The notes under the pieces are model-generated. The model saw only the letters and a list, made by a program, of their open reading frames with translations. It was not told the DNA's origin and did not search any database. A program made the position numbers and the translations under genes. A stretch of DNA of 64,000 nucleotides from Nostoc sp. NMS2 (GTDB taxonomy: Bacteria; Cyanobacteriota; Cyanobacteriia; Cyanobacteriales; Nostocaceae): NCBI RefSeq assembly GCF_017115105.1, contig NZ_JABXKH010000157.1, positions 23,613 through 87,612 of the forward strand, written 5' to 3'. This document shows, one piece after another, positions 16,801 through 25,250 of this stretch (positions are counted from its first letter, which is position 1; each line of letters starts with the position of its first letter).

Positions 16801-19677
16801 AACTTGATTTTTTGGCGTTCGGCTACCTTCAACTAATTGGGTGACGCTGCTGTATTTAATCTCTTGTAATTCCAGGCGCACTCGTTGACCTGTTATCGGT
16901 TTTCCTGTAGGATCAGTGACAACCACATCAATAGGAAAAGCCTTACCAGCATCAGTAATAAAATTACTTTTTAACCCAATTAGACGATTACTTGGTAAAG
17001 CTGTAAAAGTTTTGGAATTCGCTACAGATAGATTAGAAACATCTGCAACTTGTACATCTACTTGATAAGTCATAGGATATGGTAAATCATTAGCCACACT
17101 CACTGTTTGACTACTTTTACCATTAGCATCTAGTTGGGCATTATTTTGCAACACATCACTAGATATAGTAGGAGTTTCCTCTGGCCATAACCACTGCCGA
17201 CCAAAAGTAAATTCTTCCCAACCTTTGGGAAGAAAATTAGCTTGTTGACGAGTAATAAAGTATTTTGCTTCTCCACCTTCTACAGGGGCACCAAATAAAT
17301 AATTGCTGGTAGCATTAATATCAACTTTATCGTCAATATAAGCAAATTCTTTATCGAGATTGAGTTCGACTTTAAAGTTGGGTGGCTTAAACTCAGCTAC
17401 CCGAAATTCTCCAGAAAGTTCTTGTCCATTTTTACCCTTAGCCTGGATTGTATGATAGCCTAAGCGCTGAGTAGTTTTGATTGGTAATTCCAGAGAAAAT
17501 GTGCCAAATTCATTTGTAGTTTGCGTACCTAAGTTGGTCTTTTGTCCATCAGGATTTACTAAAGTTAATTGGTAAACGGCATTTTTATCTTGCTGAATTG
17601 TGCCATTTTGCAATAAGCCAGCAAAACCAGTAAACCAAGCTTTTTCGCCTGGTTGATATAACTGTCTGTCTGAGAAAATTATCCCGCGTGATTCTGGCTT
17701 ACCATCTTGCCAACCTGCATCAATACCGTAGCCATAAACGCCGCTATATTCTTCAGTTCTAGCGAATGCCCAGTCTTGGTTTTCACGGGCAATTACTAAT
17801 AATTGTGGTGATTTACTAGAACTTTCATTCCCAGGATAACATTGCTGTAATCCTTCACGAACAATTCTAAAAATTCCATTTTCATTAGTTTTACCCGTTG
17901 CACAAGGTACTGGTTCAGGGCGAGATTTTGCTTGTAATTTTGATTGATAAATTTCCACAGCAGCCGCTTGAACTGGTGAACCATCTGTAAGATGATTGAC
18001 GCGAATTAAACCTGATTCAGGAAACCACTGAGTAAATACGCCCAAATTCGTCAATTCAACCATGCCATAAGTAGTAGGTTCTCGCCATAATTCCTTTCCA
18101 TTCTCCTGATATTTATTAGTGCGGGCTTGCACTCCATAAGCTAACATTCCTGTAGCTGCACTTATTTTTTCTCGGAGAGGAACAGCAATATCAACTGATT
18201 GATTTTTCTTACCCAATACCTTAAAGCTTTGCCAATCAGAAGGTTGTGGTAATAAATCATTACTATTATTAAAATAAACTAAATCTGTTGGTTTAACTGC
18301 TCGATAAGCTGCTTTGTATTTAGATTCTGGTAGATTTCCGGTACTAATATTTAGCTGTAAATTTTTACCTGTGGGGAAAATATTCAAATCTGATGGTACC
18401 CAGATATCCCCAGCTAAATCTCCAGTATCATATTTAAGTGTGACAGGTTTACCCAAAGTCTGCCCAAACTTATCTTTGAGATTTCCGCCGATAGTAATTG
18501 TATAAGTTTTAGCAGGTTCTAGCGCATAAGGATTGATGCCGACAATTTTATCTTCATCATTTATTTGGATGATTCTCGAAATGTCTTTTGGCGCTGGATT
18601 AATGGTAATACTTTCTTTAGCTGAATCTGGCAGTAGAACGTTATTAAATTCTAGCTGAGGACTGCCTTTAATAAATCGTCCAAATGTTCCACCTGAATCT
18701 GGCTGTCCGTAAAAGTTAATTTTCTGGAATGCCAAAGGTGAATAAGTTACTAACTTACTGGCAAATTCTTTCTCTGTCGGAAGATTGCCATAAGCAGGGA
18801 GTATTCCAGGAGAAAAGACTAGGCGATAAGGGGTTGCCTTTTCGAGATTTTGCTGGGGGATAAGATTATAAATCCAATTGCGGGTTGAAGGGTCAAATTT
18901 TTCTAAAGGATTTTCTTCATTTTTTAATGGTTTTTCTTCTTTGTTTAATTCGACTTTGAAGCCTACACCCTTGTTTTGTCCTTCAGGAATTAACTGTAAA
19001 TGTTCTTGTATAGAAGCTAAATTTAATTCTACGTTGGAAGTAACTTGTAGCTTTTGTTGTAAATCAATTGGTTCGATATCAGCCTTCTCAATGGGATTGA
19101 CACCGGGTAAATTAGTTAAACTAATAGATTCGGTGTTGAAAGTCCAAGGTAAATCTTTGTCTAAGCGATGATTTTTTAAATCGGCTAAACCTGCTTTGAG
19201 AGTGACTTGAAATCTTGTCGCTATTGGCAATGCTTTCTCAGCTTGAAAGCCTACCATGCGCGGTGTCAAAAAGCGAAATTGACCGGGTAAAGGCGGCCAA
19301 AGAGCAAATTTTTCTAAGATTTTCTGTTGTTCTGGATTGTCAAGACTTTCAACTGGGATTAAAGCTTCTTTAAAACGAATGCGGATTTGGTTGAGAGGTT
19401 TTGCATCGCCAATGGGACTTATTTGTTCAATCCAGTCTGGCAATTTTGGTGGTGTGATTGGGGATACTGCTGGGAGTTGTTCTTTATTTGAGTTGATACT
19501 AAAAAAATTACATCCTGTCATCGCTAATGTAAACGTAAAGAGAAGAAGAAACTGTATCCTTCTCTTCTGGCGTGAGGAATGGCTAATTTTTTTTAACGAA
19601 CCGCCAAGTACGCCAAGGACGCTAAGTAAGAAATAGAGAATTTTATGGTAGGAACGGAGTAAAAATTTTATAATCAT
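13828..19677 (-). CDS. Alpha-2-macroglobulin family lipoprotein without thioester motif
   Basis: This 1949-residue protein belongs to the bacterial alpha-2-macroglobulins, large periplasmic protease traps. A lipoprotein signal ends LAMTGC (C56). Many MG-type beta domains follow, then the central A2M block (GYGGGFSTGAAN, then DLTTWRVMAVA) and a C-terminal helical thioester-domain region. Where CxEQ is expected (about residue 1465) the sequence reads PFTEPAASQL, so the reactive cysteine is absent and covalent trapping is unlikely. Residues 21-30 (LGVLGGSLKK) come from a dispersed DNA repeat, which makes the exact start uncertain. An in-frame repeat insert lies near residue 1410. The gene is divergent from pbpC, its usual genomic partner, hinting at a joint role in envelope defence or repair. 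Confidence 0.93.
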   Translation of the reverse strand: MIIKFLLRSYHKILYFLLSVLGVLGGSLKKISHSSRQKRRIQFLLLFTFTLAMTGCNFFSINSNKEQLPAVSPITPPKLPDWIEQISPIGDAKPLNQIRIRFKEALIPVESLDNPEQQKILEKFALWPPLPGQFRFLTPRMVGFQAEKALPIATRFQVTLKAGLADLKNHRLDKDLPWTFNTESISLTNLPGVNPIEKADIEPIDLQQKLQVTSNVELNLASIQEHLQLIPEGQNKGVGFKVELNKEEKPLKNEENPLEKFDPSTRNWIYNLIPQQNLEKATPYRLVFSPGILPAYGNLPTEKEFASKLVTYSPLAFQKINFYGQPDSGGTFGRFIKGSPQLEFNNVLLPDSAKESITINPAPKDISRIIQINDEDKIVGINPYALEPAKTYTITIGGNLKDKFGQTLGKPVTLKYDTGDLAGDIWVPSDLNIFPTGKNLQLNISTGNLPESKYKAAYRAVKPTDLVYFNNSNDLLPQPSDWQSFKVLGKKNQSVDIAVPLREKISAATGMLAYGVQARTNKYQENGKELWREPTTYGMVELTNLGVFTQWFPESGLIRVNHLTDGSPVQAAAVEIYQSKLQAKSRPEPVPCATGKTNENGIFRIVREGLQQCYPGNESSSKSPQLLVIARENQDWAFARTEEYSGVYGYGIDAGWQDGKPESRGIIFSDRQLYQPGEKAWFTGFAGLLQNGTIQQDKNAVYQLTLVNPDGQKTNLGTQTTNEFGTFSLELPIKTTQRLGYHTIQAKGKNGQELSGEFRVAEFKPPNFKVELNLDKEFAYIDDKVDINATSNYLFGAPVEGGEAKYFITRQQANFLPKGWEEFTFGRQWLWPEETPTISSDVLQNNAQLDANGKSSQTVSVANDLPYPMTYQVDVQVADVSNLSVANSKTFTALPSNRLIGLKSNFITDAGKAFPIDVVVTDPTGKPITGQRVRLELQEIKYSSVTQLVEGSRTPKNQVEYKTVGQTEITSANNPQSVSLTAPESGSYRIRVNFSDAKSELSATDLQIWATGENPVFWGSREKDILEVKLDKQEFKPGETATVLIQSPYPDAELYFAVIKDKPLYQQVTKIQGSAPQIQFQVTPEMLPNAAIEAVLVRQGKPISQVEAGSLDNLVKIGFASFKVNLEDKYLKLQVKPVQASLEPGAEETIQLELKDNQGNPTKGQFTVMVVNEAVLQLSGYRPPDLVDTVYAEQTISTRFSDNRPDVILQPQDVAKPKGWGYGGGFSTGAANTRTRTDFKALAYYNGSVLTDANGNAQVTFKLPDDLTTWRVMAVATDGNLHFGNGDATFITTKPLLTNAILPQFARPGDRILAGLSVTNNTGNTGNISINGELSGNVKFADKNPTTTALQTKAESATHAYRFPMVADSLGVGKVRFTTQLNGTAADAFEVPLEIKPIEITEQVVETGVIPPTPLTKGGDNVKIPLNVDKNTFPDAGGLDIQLASTLIPEIQAPAKQVLEDNDLPFTEPAASQLMIAANLQTITQKYGQTFAEFNPSQQANLAIEQLQKLQIADGGFAAFPGQEKSDPWVSAYAGESLAKASQVFPNLIDSGMLSRLKAYLQKVLANPGEYDFCKQLLCKRQLQINALIALVELGDKRNTFLADIYEQRNNFDLVTQIKLARYLSQFPEWQDESQQLLNKLQQNIYETGRTAVVSLPSSWGWMSSSTTTQAQALRLFIAKQSKPEVIDKLFQSLLALRRDGTWQTNYNNAQALTALVDYSQLQPTPPNFVATVQLANNKLGENHFDGYKNPSLQLNVPMNQLPRGRNDLTLQKSGNGTLHYLVAYNYRLQGNQPGKFNGLRITREISQVNEEKVLQKTGIYAFDKPLTLASGQVFDIGLEIICDRPVDHIIIKDPLPAGFEAVDASFQTTTAALQAKADSWELGFKNVYRDRIIAYADHLEPGVYSLHYLVRSVTPGTFSWPGAEVHLQYAPEEFGRTAESTLILEDGK
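15419..15451. repeat. Palindromic repeat inserted in frame in the macroglobulin gene
   Basis: A stem CCCCCCTT-tcgt-AAGGGGGG followed by ttggggggatt lies inside the coding region. It encodes the peptide VIPPTPLTKGGDN. The same repeat type (ccccccaactcccctt) also occurs in pbpC at 20841-20875. The reading frame stays open. Confidence 0.7.
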
Positions 19678-20021
19678 ATTTTTAGTAGTTCAAAATAAAA
19701 AATTCACAAGTTATAGCGAACAAAAGTTTGCATACCTTATTGAGTTGGCAATGCCAAGACGAATAAAGGATGCTAGATGACTATTTTTTACCTAGATTTT
19801 GGATTTAACTATGTTTATTTACATAGATAACCAATCAATTGTGATTGTTCCTAAAAATCACTACAATTCTTAACTATGAATAAGTATTTAATTTCTGCAA
19901 ATATTAATTTACATCTGCTAAGTGATTTTAAATAAATTATTAAGGATTTGATATATTTGCTGATGTAGATGTAATCAGTGCGTCAAAATTAAGGTAGGTT
20001 TTCTTGGGTAGGGATTCCCTG
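19678..20021. promoter_or_regulatory. Divergent promoter region between macroglobulin and pbpC genes
   Basis: This 344-bp AT-rich stretch separates the two divergent starts and must contain both promoters. I see no gene and no clear operator. A ribosome-binding-like aggg at about 20009-20013 precedes the pbpC ATG. Confidence 0.5.
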
Positions 20022-22376
20022 ATGAAACTAATTTTACGATCGCTACTCCAAATGAGGCATAGTAGCAAAGTTATCCTAGCTGTACTGCTAATCTGCCTGA
20101 TTATCCGCTCGTTACCTTATTTTGCACCCGTCCGGGTCGCAGATATTGCCCAAAATCAGTTGGCAATGCAATTTAGCGATCGCAATGGTTTACCATTAGG
20201 AACATTACTCACCCGTGACCAAGAACATACATCAGTAGTCGCACTAAATCAAGTTTCGCCCCAGTTTACACATGCCATTTTAGCCGCCGAAGATGGCAGC
20301 TTTTACCATCACGGCGCGTTGGATATGAAAGCTGTTATCCGCGCCAGCAAAGAAGCCATCCACGCGAAACGAATTGTTTCCGGCGCTTCTACTATTACTA
20401 TGCAGTTGGCGCGAATGTTAGATCCTGTCCCCCGCAGCTTCTCTGGTAAACTGAGTGAAATTTGGCTATCTTGGCGGTTAACAGCAGGGATGAATAAAGA
20501 TGAAATTCTCTCTGCATACATTAATCGGCTACCAATGGGCGGGAATATATATGGTGTAGAAGCAGCCGCACAGACTTATTTTTCTATCCCAGCGAGTGAG
20601 TTGAATCTTGCCCAAGCTAGTTTGTTGGCCGCTATCCCTAATAATCCCACATACTTTAACCCTTATGAACATTGGCAACGGTTGAAGCAGCGACAAAAAT
20701 ACGTCCTTAATCGTATGGTAGAGGAAAAGTATATTAGTGGAGCGATCGCAGCCCGAACACACACCGAAAAAGTTGTGTTTCAATCTCGCCCACGAGGAAT
20801 TATCGCCGCACCACACTTTTTATTTTGGTTAGCCAATCAAATCCCCCCAACTCCCCTTGAAAAGCAGGGCTGGGGCGATAAATCCGTTATTCGCACGACT
20901 ATAAATCGCCCTTTACAGCAGTTTGTCGAAGCACAGGTACAGCAGGTGATTTTTTCCCTCGCCGCTAATAATGTTCATGATGCAGCTGCGTTGGTAATTG
21001 ACAATCACACTGGTGAAGTATTGGCTTATGTCGGTTCACCTGATTACTTTAATCAAGCCAAACTAGGACGCAATGATGGAGTGCAAGCCCTACGTCAACC
21101 AGGTTCTACCCTCAAGCCATTTGTGTATGAATTAGCTTTAGAAAAAGGCTTAATTCGTCCAAATACAATTTTGGCAGATGTCCCTACCCGTTATGCAATT
21201 CCCGGTGCAAGACTTTACAGCCCAACTGATTATACCGAAAGGTTTCTTGGCCCTGTGCGGGTGCGAATCGCCTTAGCAAATTCTCTAAATGTACCCGCAG
21301 TAAGGGTTTTAGAAAAAGTAGGTGTGGAAACTTTCTTAGAACGACTCCATCAACTTGGGTTTGAAAACCTCAATCAAACCCCAGAACATTATGGTTTAGG
21401 TTTAACTCTCGGTAGTGGCGAAGTCAGTTTATGGGAATTAGCCCGTGCCTACCTTACTATGGCACGACTCGGAGAAGCTACGCCGCTAGTAAGCACATTT
21501 TCTGATTTCCCAATCCAAAATCCCAAACTTGTACTGAGCGCAGTCGAAGTATCTAAAATCCAAAATTCGACGACAATATGGCAATTAATCACTCATATCC
21601 TCAGTGATAATCATTCTCGTGCGACAGCCTTTGGTGTAGACTCAGTATTAAATTTACCCTTTCCTGTTGCTGTCAAAACTGGCACTTCTTCCAATTTTCG
21701 TGATACTTGGACAGTTGGCTTCACTACCGATTACACCGTCGCTACTTGGGTAGGCAATTTCAACGGCGAACCGATGCGACAAGTCTCAGGTGTGACAGGG
21801 GCTGCACCTTTGTGGAATCGAATTATGTTACACTTGCACGAACATCAAGAACCAGCAGCTTTTCCGCCTCCAGAAGGTTTAGTGCAATTACCTATTTGTG
21901 CAATTTCGGGGTTACGACCAACACCAGATTGTACCTCAGTGGTGCAGGAATATTTCTATCCAGAAGATAAAATTGGCTACGAAAGTGACAATCAATTTAA
22001 TTTACCACCAGAGTATAACGAGTGGTTGGCAAAACAACAGCAATCGAGTCTTGTTTCTAGCAATTTGAGAATTTTATCTCCCCATCATGGCGATTTATTT
22101 TTACTCTATCCGGGTGAAGAAGCAAAGCAAAAACTCGAATTTAAGCTAGCGGGAAATAAATCTGCATCTGTAGAATGGTGGCTAAATGGCGAAAAGTTAG
22201 ATACAAACCCAGCTAATGCTTTATTTTGGAATTTACGTCCTGGTAAGTGGACTTTGGAAGCGAGAAGCGGGGAAATGAGCGATAAGGTAAGTTTTCAGGT
22301 GGAATTAGCTAATATTAAACCTACTCGTCGAGGATTTTCTATTAGTAATTCTCAGGTAAAGGGGAATCGTCCATAA
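20022..22376 (+). CDS. pbpC: Penicillin-binding protein 1C (bifunctional transglycosylase/transpeptidase)
   Basis: This class A PBP polymerises and crosslinks peptidoglycan in the periplasm. One N-terminal helix (VILAVLLICLIIRSL) is followed by the GT51 transglycosylase with AEDGSFYHHGALD and ASTITMQLARML. The transpeptidase has SxxK in PGSTLKPF (about 361), SxN in SLNVPAV and KTGTS (about 551). A C-terminal BiPBP_C-type domain with two cysteines (LPICAISGLRPTPDCT) identifies the PBP1C type. I prefer ATG at 20022 over TTG at 20004. Two dispersed repeats are read through in frame (20841-20875 and 21499-21570), the second inside the transpeptidase domain between conserved blocks. The divergent neighbour is its usual macroglobulin partner. 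Confidence 0.95.
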   Translation: MKLILRSLLQMRHSSKVILAVLLICLIIRSLPYFAPVRVADIAQNQLAMQFSDRNGLPLGTLLTRDQEHTSVVALNQVSPQFTHAILAAEDGSFYHHGALDMKAVIRASKEAIHAKRIVSGASTITMQLARMLDPVPRSFSGKLSEIWLSWRLTAGMNKDEILSAYINRLPMGGNIYGVEAAAQTYFSIPASELNLAQASLLAAIPNNPTYFNPYEHWQRLKQRQKYVLNRMVEEKYISGAIAARTHTEKVVFQSRPRGIIAAPHFLFWLANQIPPTPLEKQGWGDKSVIRTTINRPLQQFVEAQVQQVIFSLAANNVHDAAALVIDNHTGEVLAYVGSPDYFNQAKLGRNDGVQALRQPGSTLKPFVYELALEKGLIRPNTILADVPTRYAIPGARLYSPTDYTERFLGPVRVRIALANSLNVPAVRVLEKVGVETFLERLHQLGFENLNQTPEHYGLGLTLGSGEVSLWELARAYLTMARLGEATPLVSTFSDFPIQNPKLVLSAVEVSKIQNSTTIWQLITHILSDNHSRATAFGVDSVLNLPFPVAVKTGTSSNFRDTWTVGFTTDYTVATWVGNFNGEPMRQVSGVTGAAPLWNRIMLHLHEHQEPAAFPPPEGLVQLPICAISGLRPTPDCTSVVQEYFYPEDKIGYESDNQFNLPPEYNEWLAKQQQSSLVSSNLRILSPHHGDLFLLYPGEEAKQKLEFKLAGNKSASVEWWLNGEKLDTNPANALFWNLRPGKWTLEARSGEMSDKVSFQVELANIKPTRRGFSISNSQVKGNRP
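20841..20875. repeat. Dispersed repeat read through in pbpC (first site)
   Basis: The stretch aatccccccaactcccctt and what follows belongs to the CCCCCAACCCCCC-type Nostoc repeat. It encodes IPPTPLEKQGWG between the transglycosylase and transpeptidase domains. Confidence 0.6.
21499..21570. repeat. Dispersed repeat read through in pbpC (second site)
   Basis: The segment contains ttgtactgagcgcagtcgaa flanked by ccaaaatccaaa-type text. This is the same family as the repeat at the end of the window (63951-64000). It encodes about 20 extra residues (PKLVLSAVEVSKIQNS) and keeps frame. Confidence 0.65.
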
Positions 22377-22383
22377 TTAAAAT

Positions 22384-22416
22384 AATTCGTAATTCGTAAT
22401 TCGTAATTCGTAATTA
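22384..22416. repeat. Tandem heptamer repeat (aattcgt)n
   Basis: More than four head-to-tail copies of aattcgt lie just after the pbpC stop. Shorter arrays are at 51717-51729 and 62369-62391. Confidence 0.8.
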
Positions 22417-22467
22417 AGTAATGCATAGGGAATTTTGACCCCACCGCAAAACTTGTCGCGCAATGTA

Positions 22468-22563
22468 GGGACTTCCAAATAAAAAAATACTCTAACTACT
22501 TCTTGTGGGGCGGACAAGATGTCCACCCCACAAGATTGGATAATTTATTTCTTGGAAGTCTCA
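22468..22563. repeat. Nested inverted repeat, MITE-like
   Basis: Outer arms gggacttccaaataaa and tttatttcttggaagtct flank an inner stem tcttgtggggcgga (22501-22514) with tccaccccacaaga (22522-22535). The whole is about 95 bp and non-coding. It resembles small palindromic mobile-type elements of cyanobacteria and may also end pbpC transcripts. Confidence 0.6.
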
Positions 22564-22803
22564 TAAGCGAGGGACTTAGACCCCTCACAAATATTAAATA
22601 GCAAGGCAATGCAGTGCTAGAGGGCATTGATTAAAAAAGGCAGGGATTACCTGCCTAGTTCCGTTAAACAGTTTGATGAGTAAACTATTGCAGATCGTAT
22701 TGACAAAGCCATTGCAAGATTATGTCAAAGGTGTGACCAGAAATTAATACGCTTGGGTTAGCTCTAAAAACCTAGAAAATCCCAAATGAGTATATATATT
22801 TGC

Positions 22804-22890
22804 TTACCACGTCTGCTTCATAGGAATCTCAACTACAAACTCTGTACGCCTACCAGGTGCAGAAATACATTTGATTTTTCCCTTATGGTT
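22804..22890 (-). pseudogene. C-terminal relic of a histidine kinase
   Basis: On the minus strand 28 codons read NHKGKIKCISAPGRRTEF, then VVEIPMKQTW and a stop. This matches the end of HATPase domains, for example KHQGKLSCISALGKGTEF in the kinase at 11281-13269. Upstream, similarity is lost at once and a stop interrupts the frame. It is a fragment of a once longer kinase gene of the same paralogue group. Confidence 0.6.
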
Positions 22891-23052
22891 CTATAAAGAG
22901 TTTGAGGAACTTGTGAAGGCTATGGATCATTTCTTATTTGTCATTGGTGAGTGTTTCAGGTATATTTATGTTTCTTAACAATGAGTAAATAGATCATGTT
23001 CCCTCTGCTAAAAACATACCCCTTTCCTACGGAATGCTCTGTGAACGGGGAA

Positions 23053-23529
23053 ATGAAGTACGTGCAACGACTTCTGTGGAGTATTATCTTTGTAATATTC
23101 TTCAGCCTGACTAGCATCTTCATACTTCCTGCTGCCACCTGGGCGGCCACTTCTAGCTTGGGAGTTGACAATAGTCATCTTGCTCCTTGTCCCCCTTCTC
23201 CGAACTGTGCTGTCAGTCAAGATGCTGATTCCAAACATAGCATTGACCCGATCGCATATCATGTAGACCTCAATACAGCACGAGCAACTTTACTCAAGGT
23301 TCTTAGTGTTGTTCCACGTACAGAGGTTATCCAACAGACAGATAATTACATCCATGCTCTTTCTAAGAGTCGGATATTCAAATTTGTGGATGATGTCGAG
23401 TTTTATTTCCCTGCTAATGAGTCAGTAATTCATCTGCGTTCGGCATCACGTCTTGGAGACTCGGATTTTGGTGTAAACCGCAGACGTTTGGAGCAAATTC
23501 GTCTGGCACTGCGTGATTTAAAAATTTGA
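23053..23529 (+). CDS. DUF1499 family protein, exported
   Basis: This protein of about 158 residues has a signal peptide (LLWSIIFVIFFSLTSIFIL, then PAATWAA). The DUF1499 domain follows: CPPSPNCAVSQ at its start, a central VVPRTEVIQQTDNYIHA, and VEFYFPANESVIHLRSASRL, GDSDFGVNRRRLEQIR at the end. Function is unknown for the family. A longer frame opens at 22996, but its first 19 codons match the dispersed repeat family seen at 23868-23925, and the ATG at 23053 has GGGG just upstream and begins a proper signal peptide. It is isolated, with a kinase relic upstream and repeats downstream. Confidence 0.85.
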   Translation: MKYVQRLLWSIIFVIFFSLTSIFILPAATWAATSSLGVDNSHLAPCPPSPNCAVSQDADSKHSIDPIAYHVDLNTARATLLKVLSVVPRTEVIQQTDNYIHALSKSRIFKFVDDVEFYFPANESVIHLRSASRLGDSDFGVNRRRLEQIRLALRDLKI

Positions 23530-23921
23530 TTTGTGGTTTGTAGTGAGTTCGCGCGGTCTTGGTGGTTTCCTCCATGAGCGACTAACAAACCCGTAGAGTA
23601 AGGACTTTAGTGCTTGAAAGTCAAGAACTAAAGTTCTTATTATCAGCTATTAAGCATTTATACATCTGTCGCATTAAAAAGTTTTTAGCCTTCGCCTTTT
23701 TGTCAATGTTTCTGATTCTTAAAGTTAAGATGATAAGAGAAAAGTTTGAGAAACTTATGAGGACATTTCAATTAGATTGTCTTTATAAATTTTGGTTATA
23801 TGAAAGTATAAAAGTTTATTCGGCACAAATCTGATCCTACAGGTCACTACCCTAAAGCGATACCTTTCCTAACGGAACGCTACGCGAACGGTGAGCTTCT
23901 CTACGAGACGCTCCGCGAACG
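23530..23921. repeat. 392-bp intergenic region with two dispersed repeats
   Basis: About 23599-23640 carries a diverged copy of the aggactttagt inverted repeat seen after ispH. About 23868-23925 holds a palindromic repeat (acggaacgctacgcgaacgg, then gagacgctccgcgaacgc). The stop codon and last residues (KVLR) of the kinase ending at 23922 come from this repeat. A 74-codon frame at 23610-23834 overlaps the first repeat and is probably not a gene. Confidence 0.6.
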
Positions 23922-25250
23922 CTAACGCAGAACTTTTCGGTCTACTGAAGTTGCTAGAGTAATAATAAACTTCGTTCCCTGACCAGAAATTGACGAACAG
24001 TTGATTTGTCCATTGTGTTTATCGATAATAATTTGGTAGCTAATAGCTAATCCTAGCCCAGTTCCCTTTCCCACAGCCTTAGTTGTAAAAGATGGCTCAA
24101 AAATTCTAGCTTGCACTTCAGGAGGCATACCAAGAGCGTTATCTTCGATGCAAATTGTCACGGTTTGTTGCTGATGCTGGACTGATGTAGCGATCGTGAT
24201 GGTGTAAGGGTTAGCAGTAGCTATTTCCTGAACTGAGCGGTTTTGATAGAGGTCATCAAATGCATCAATAGCATTGGCGACAATATTCATAAATACCTGA
24301 TTCAGTTGTCCGGGATAGCAAGAGATTGGAGGTAACTCACCATATTGTTTGACAACCTCGATTATAGGGCGTTCTCCTTGGTCTTTGAGCCGATGTTTTA
24401 ATAGCATTAAGGTACTATCAATTCCTTCGTGAATCTGAAACTCTACCATAGATGAGATATCAGATCGAGCAAAGGTTCTTAGAGAAAGGCTGATATCCCT
24501 CAAACGACTAATTCCCTGATCCATTGATCTCAGAATTTTTGGTAAATCTTCAACCAGATACTCTAAGTCAATTTCTTCAACAAGTTCTTCAATTTCTGGG
24601 TCTGGATGTGGTAGCTTTTGCTGTTGGAGATTTACTAAACGTAGGAGATCCTTGACATATCCCTCAATATGAGAGCAATTTCCACTAATAAAACCAATCG
24701 GGTTATTAATCTCATGACCTATCCCTGCAATAAGTTGTCCAAGAGTGGACATTTTCTCACTCTGGATTAGTTGTAGTTGGGTGTTTTGTAACTGTTGGAG
24801 AGATTGGGTTAATTCGGCGGTGCGTTCTTGCACTCTTTGTTCGAGGGTACGGGTAAGATGGGAGATTTTCAGATGTAACTTTAATCGAGCAATGACTTCT
24901 TCTTGCTGGAAGGGTTTGGTAATATAATCAACTGCACCAATTTCCAGCCCTTTCACTTTGTCTGTGGCATCGGCCAAGGCAGTCATAAAAATGATCGGAA
25001 TATTCTGAGTGATGGAATTAGCTTTCAACCTGCGGCAAGTTTCAAATCCATCAATACCGGGCATCATGACATCTAGGAGAATAAGATCGGGAGCAGCGTA
25101 TTCTGTTTGTTCGATGGCGGATTCTCCATCGGTTGCCATCAGTGTTTTCCAGCCATATCCCTGAATCGCTTCTGATAGCACTTTAAGATTGTTGGGATTG
25201 TCATCTACCAAAAGGATATGCATTGGCTTTAAGAGAGGTTCGATCATCAT
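23922..25250 (-). CDS. Receiver-domain histidine kinase (REC-HisKA-HATPase)
   Basis: This 442-residue protein starts with a receiver domain (DDNPNN; phospho-acceptor in APDLILLDVMMPG, about D58; lysine in DYITKPF). A coiled coil (LEQRVQERTAELTQSL) links it to a HisKA domain with GQLIAGIGHEINNPIGF and a HATPase domain ending GTGLGLAISYQIIIDKHNG. It is soluble and can receive phosphate from an upstream kinase. Its ATG overlaps the stop of the CHASE2 kinase by four bases, so the two are translationally coupled and likely form a relay pair. The last residues and stop codon are supplied by a dispersed repeat, so the original C-terminus may have been longer. Confidence 0.95.
   Translation of the reverse strand: MMIEPLLKPMHILLVDDNPNNLKVLSEAIQGYGWKTLMATDGESAIEQTEYAAPDLILLDVMMPGIDGFETCRRLKANSITQNIPIIFMTALADATDKVKGLEIGAVDYITKPFQQEEVIARLKLHLKISHLTRTLEQRVQERTAELTQSLQQLQNTQLQLIQSEKMSTLGQLIAGIGHEINNPIGFISGNCSHIEGYVKDLLRLVNLQQQKLPHPDPEIEELVEEIDLEYLVEDLPKILRSMDQGISRLRDISLSLRTFARSDISSMVEFQIHEGIDSTLMLLKHRLKDQGERPIIEVVKQYGELPPISCYPGQLNQVFMNIVANAIDAFDDLYQNRSVQEIATANPYTITIATSVQHQQQTVTICIEDNALGMPPEVQARIFEPSFTTKAVGKGTGLGLAISYQIIIDKHNGQINCSSISGQGTKFIITLATSVDRKVLR

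Noticed and set aside
22996..23052. Longer start of the DUF1499 protein
   Set aside because: These codons match a dispersed repeat family and would spoil the signal peptide.
23610..23834. 74-codon frame after the DUF1499 gene
   Set aside because: It starts inside a dispersed repeat and has no recognisable family.
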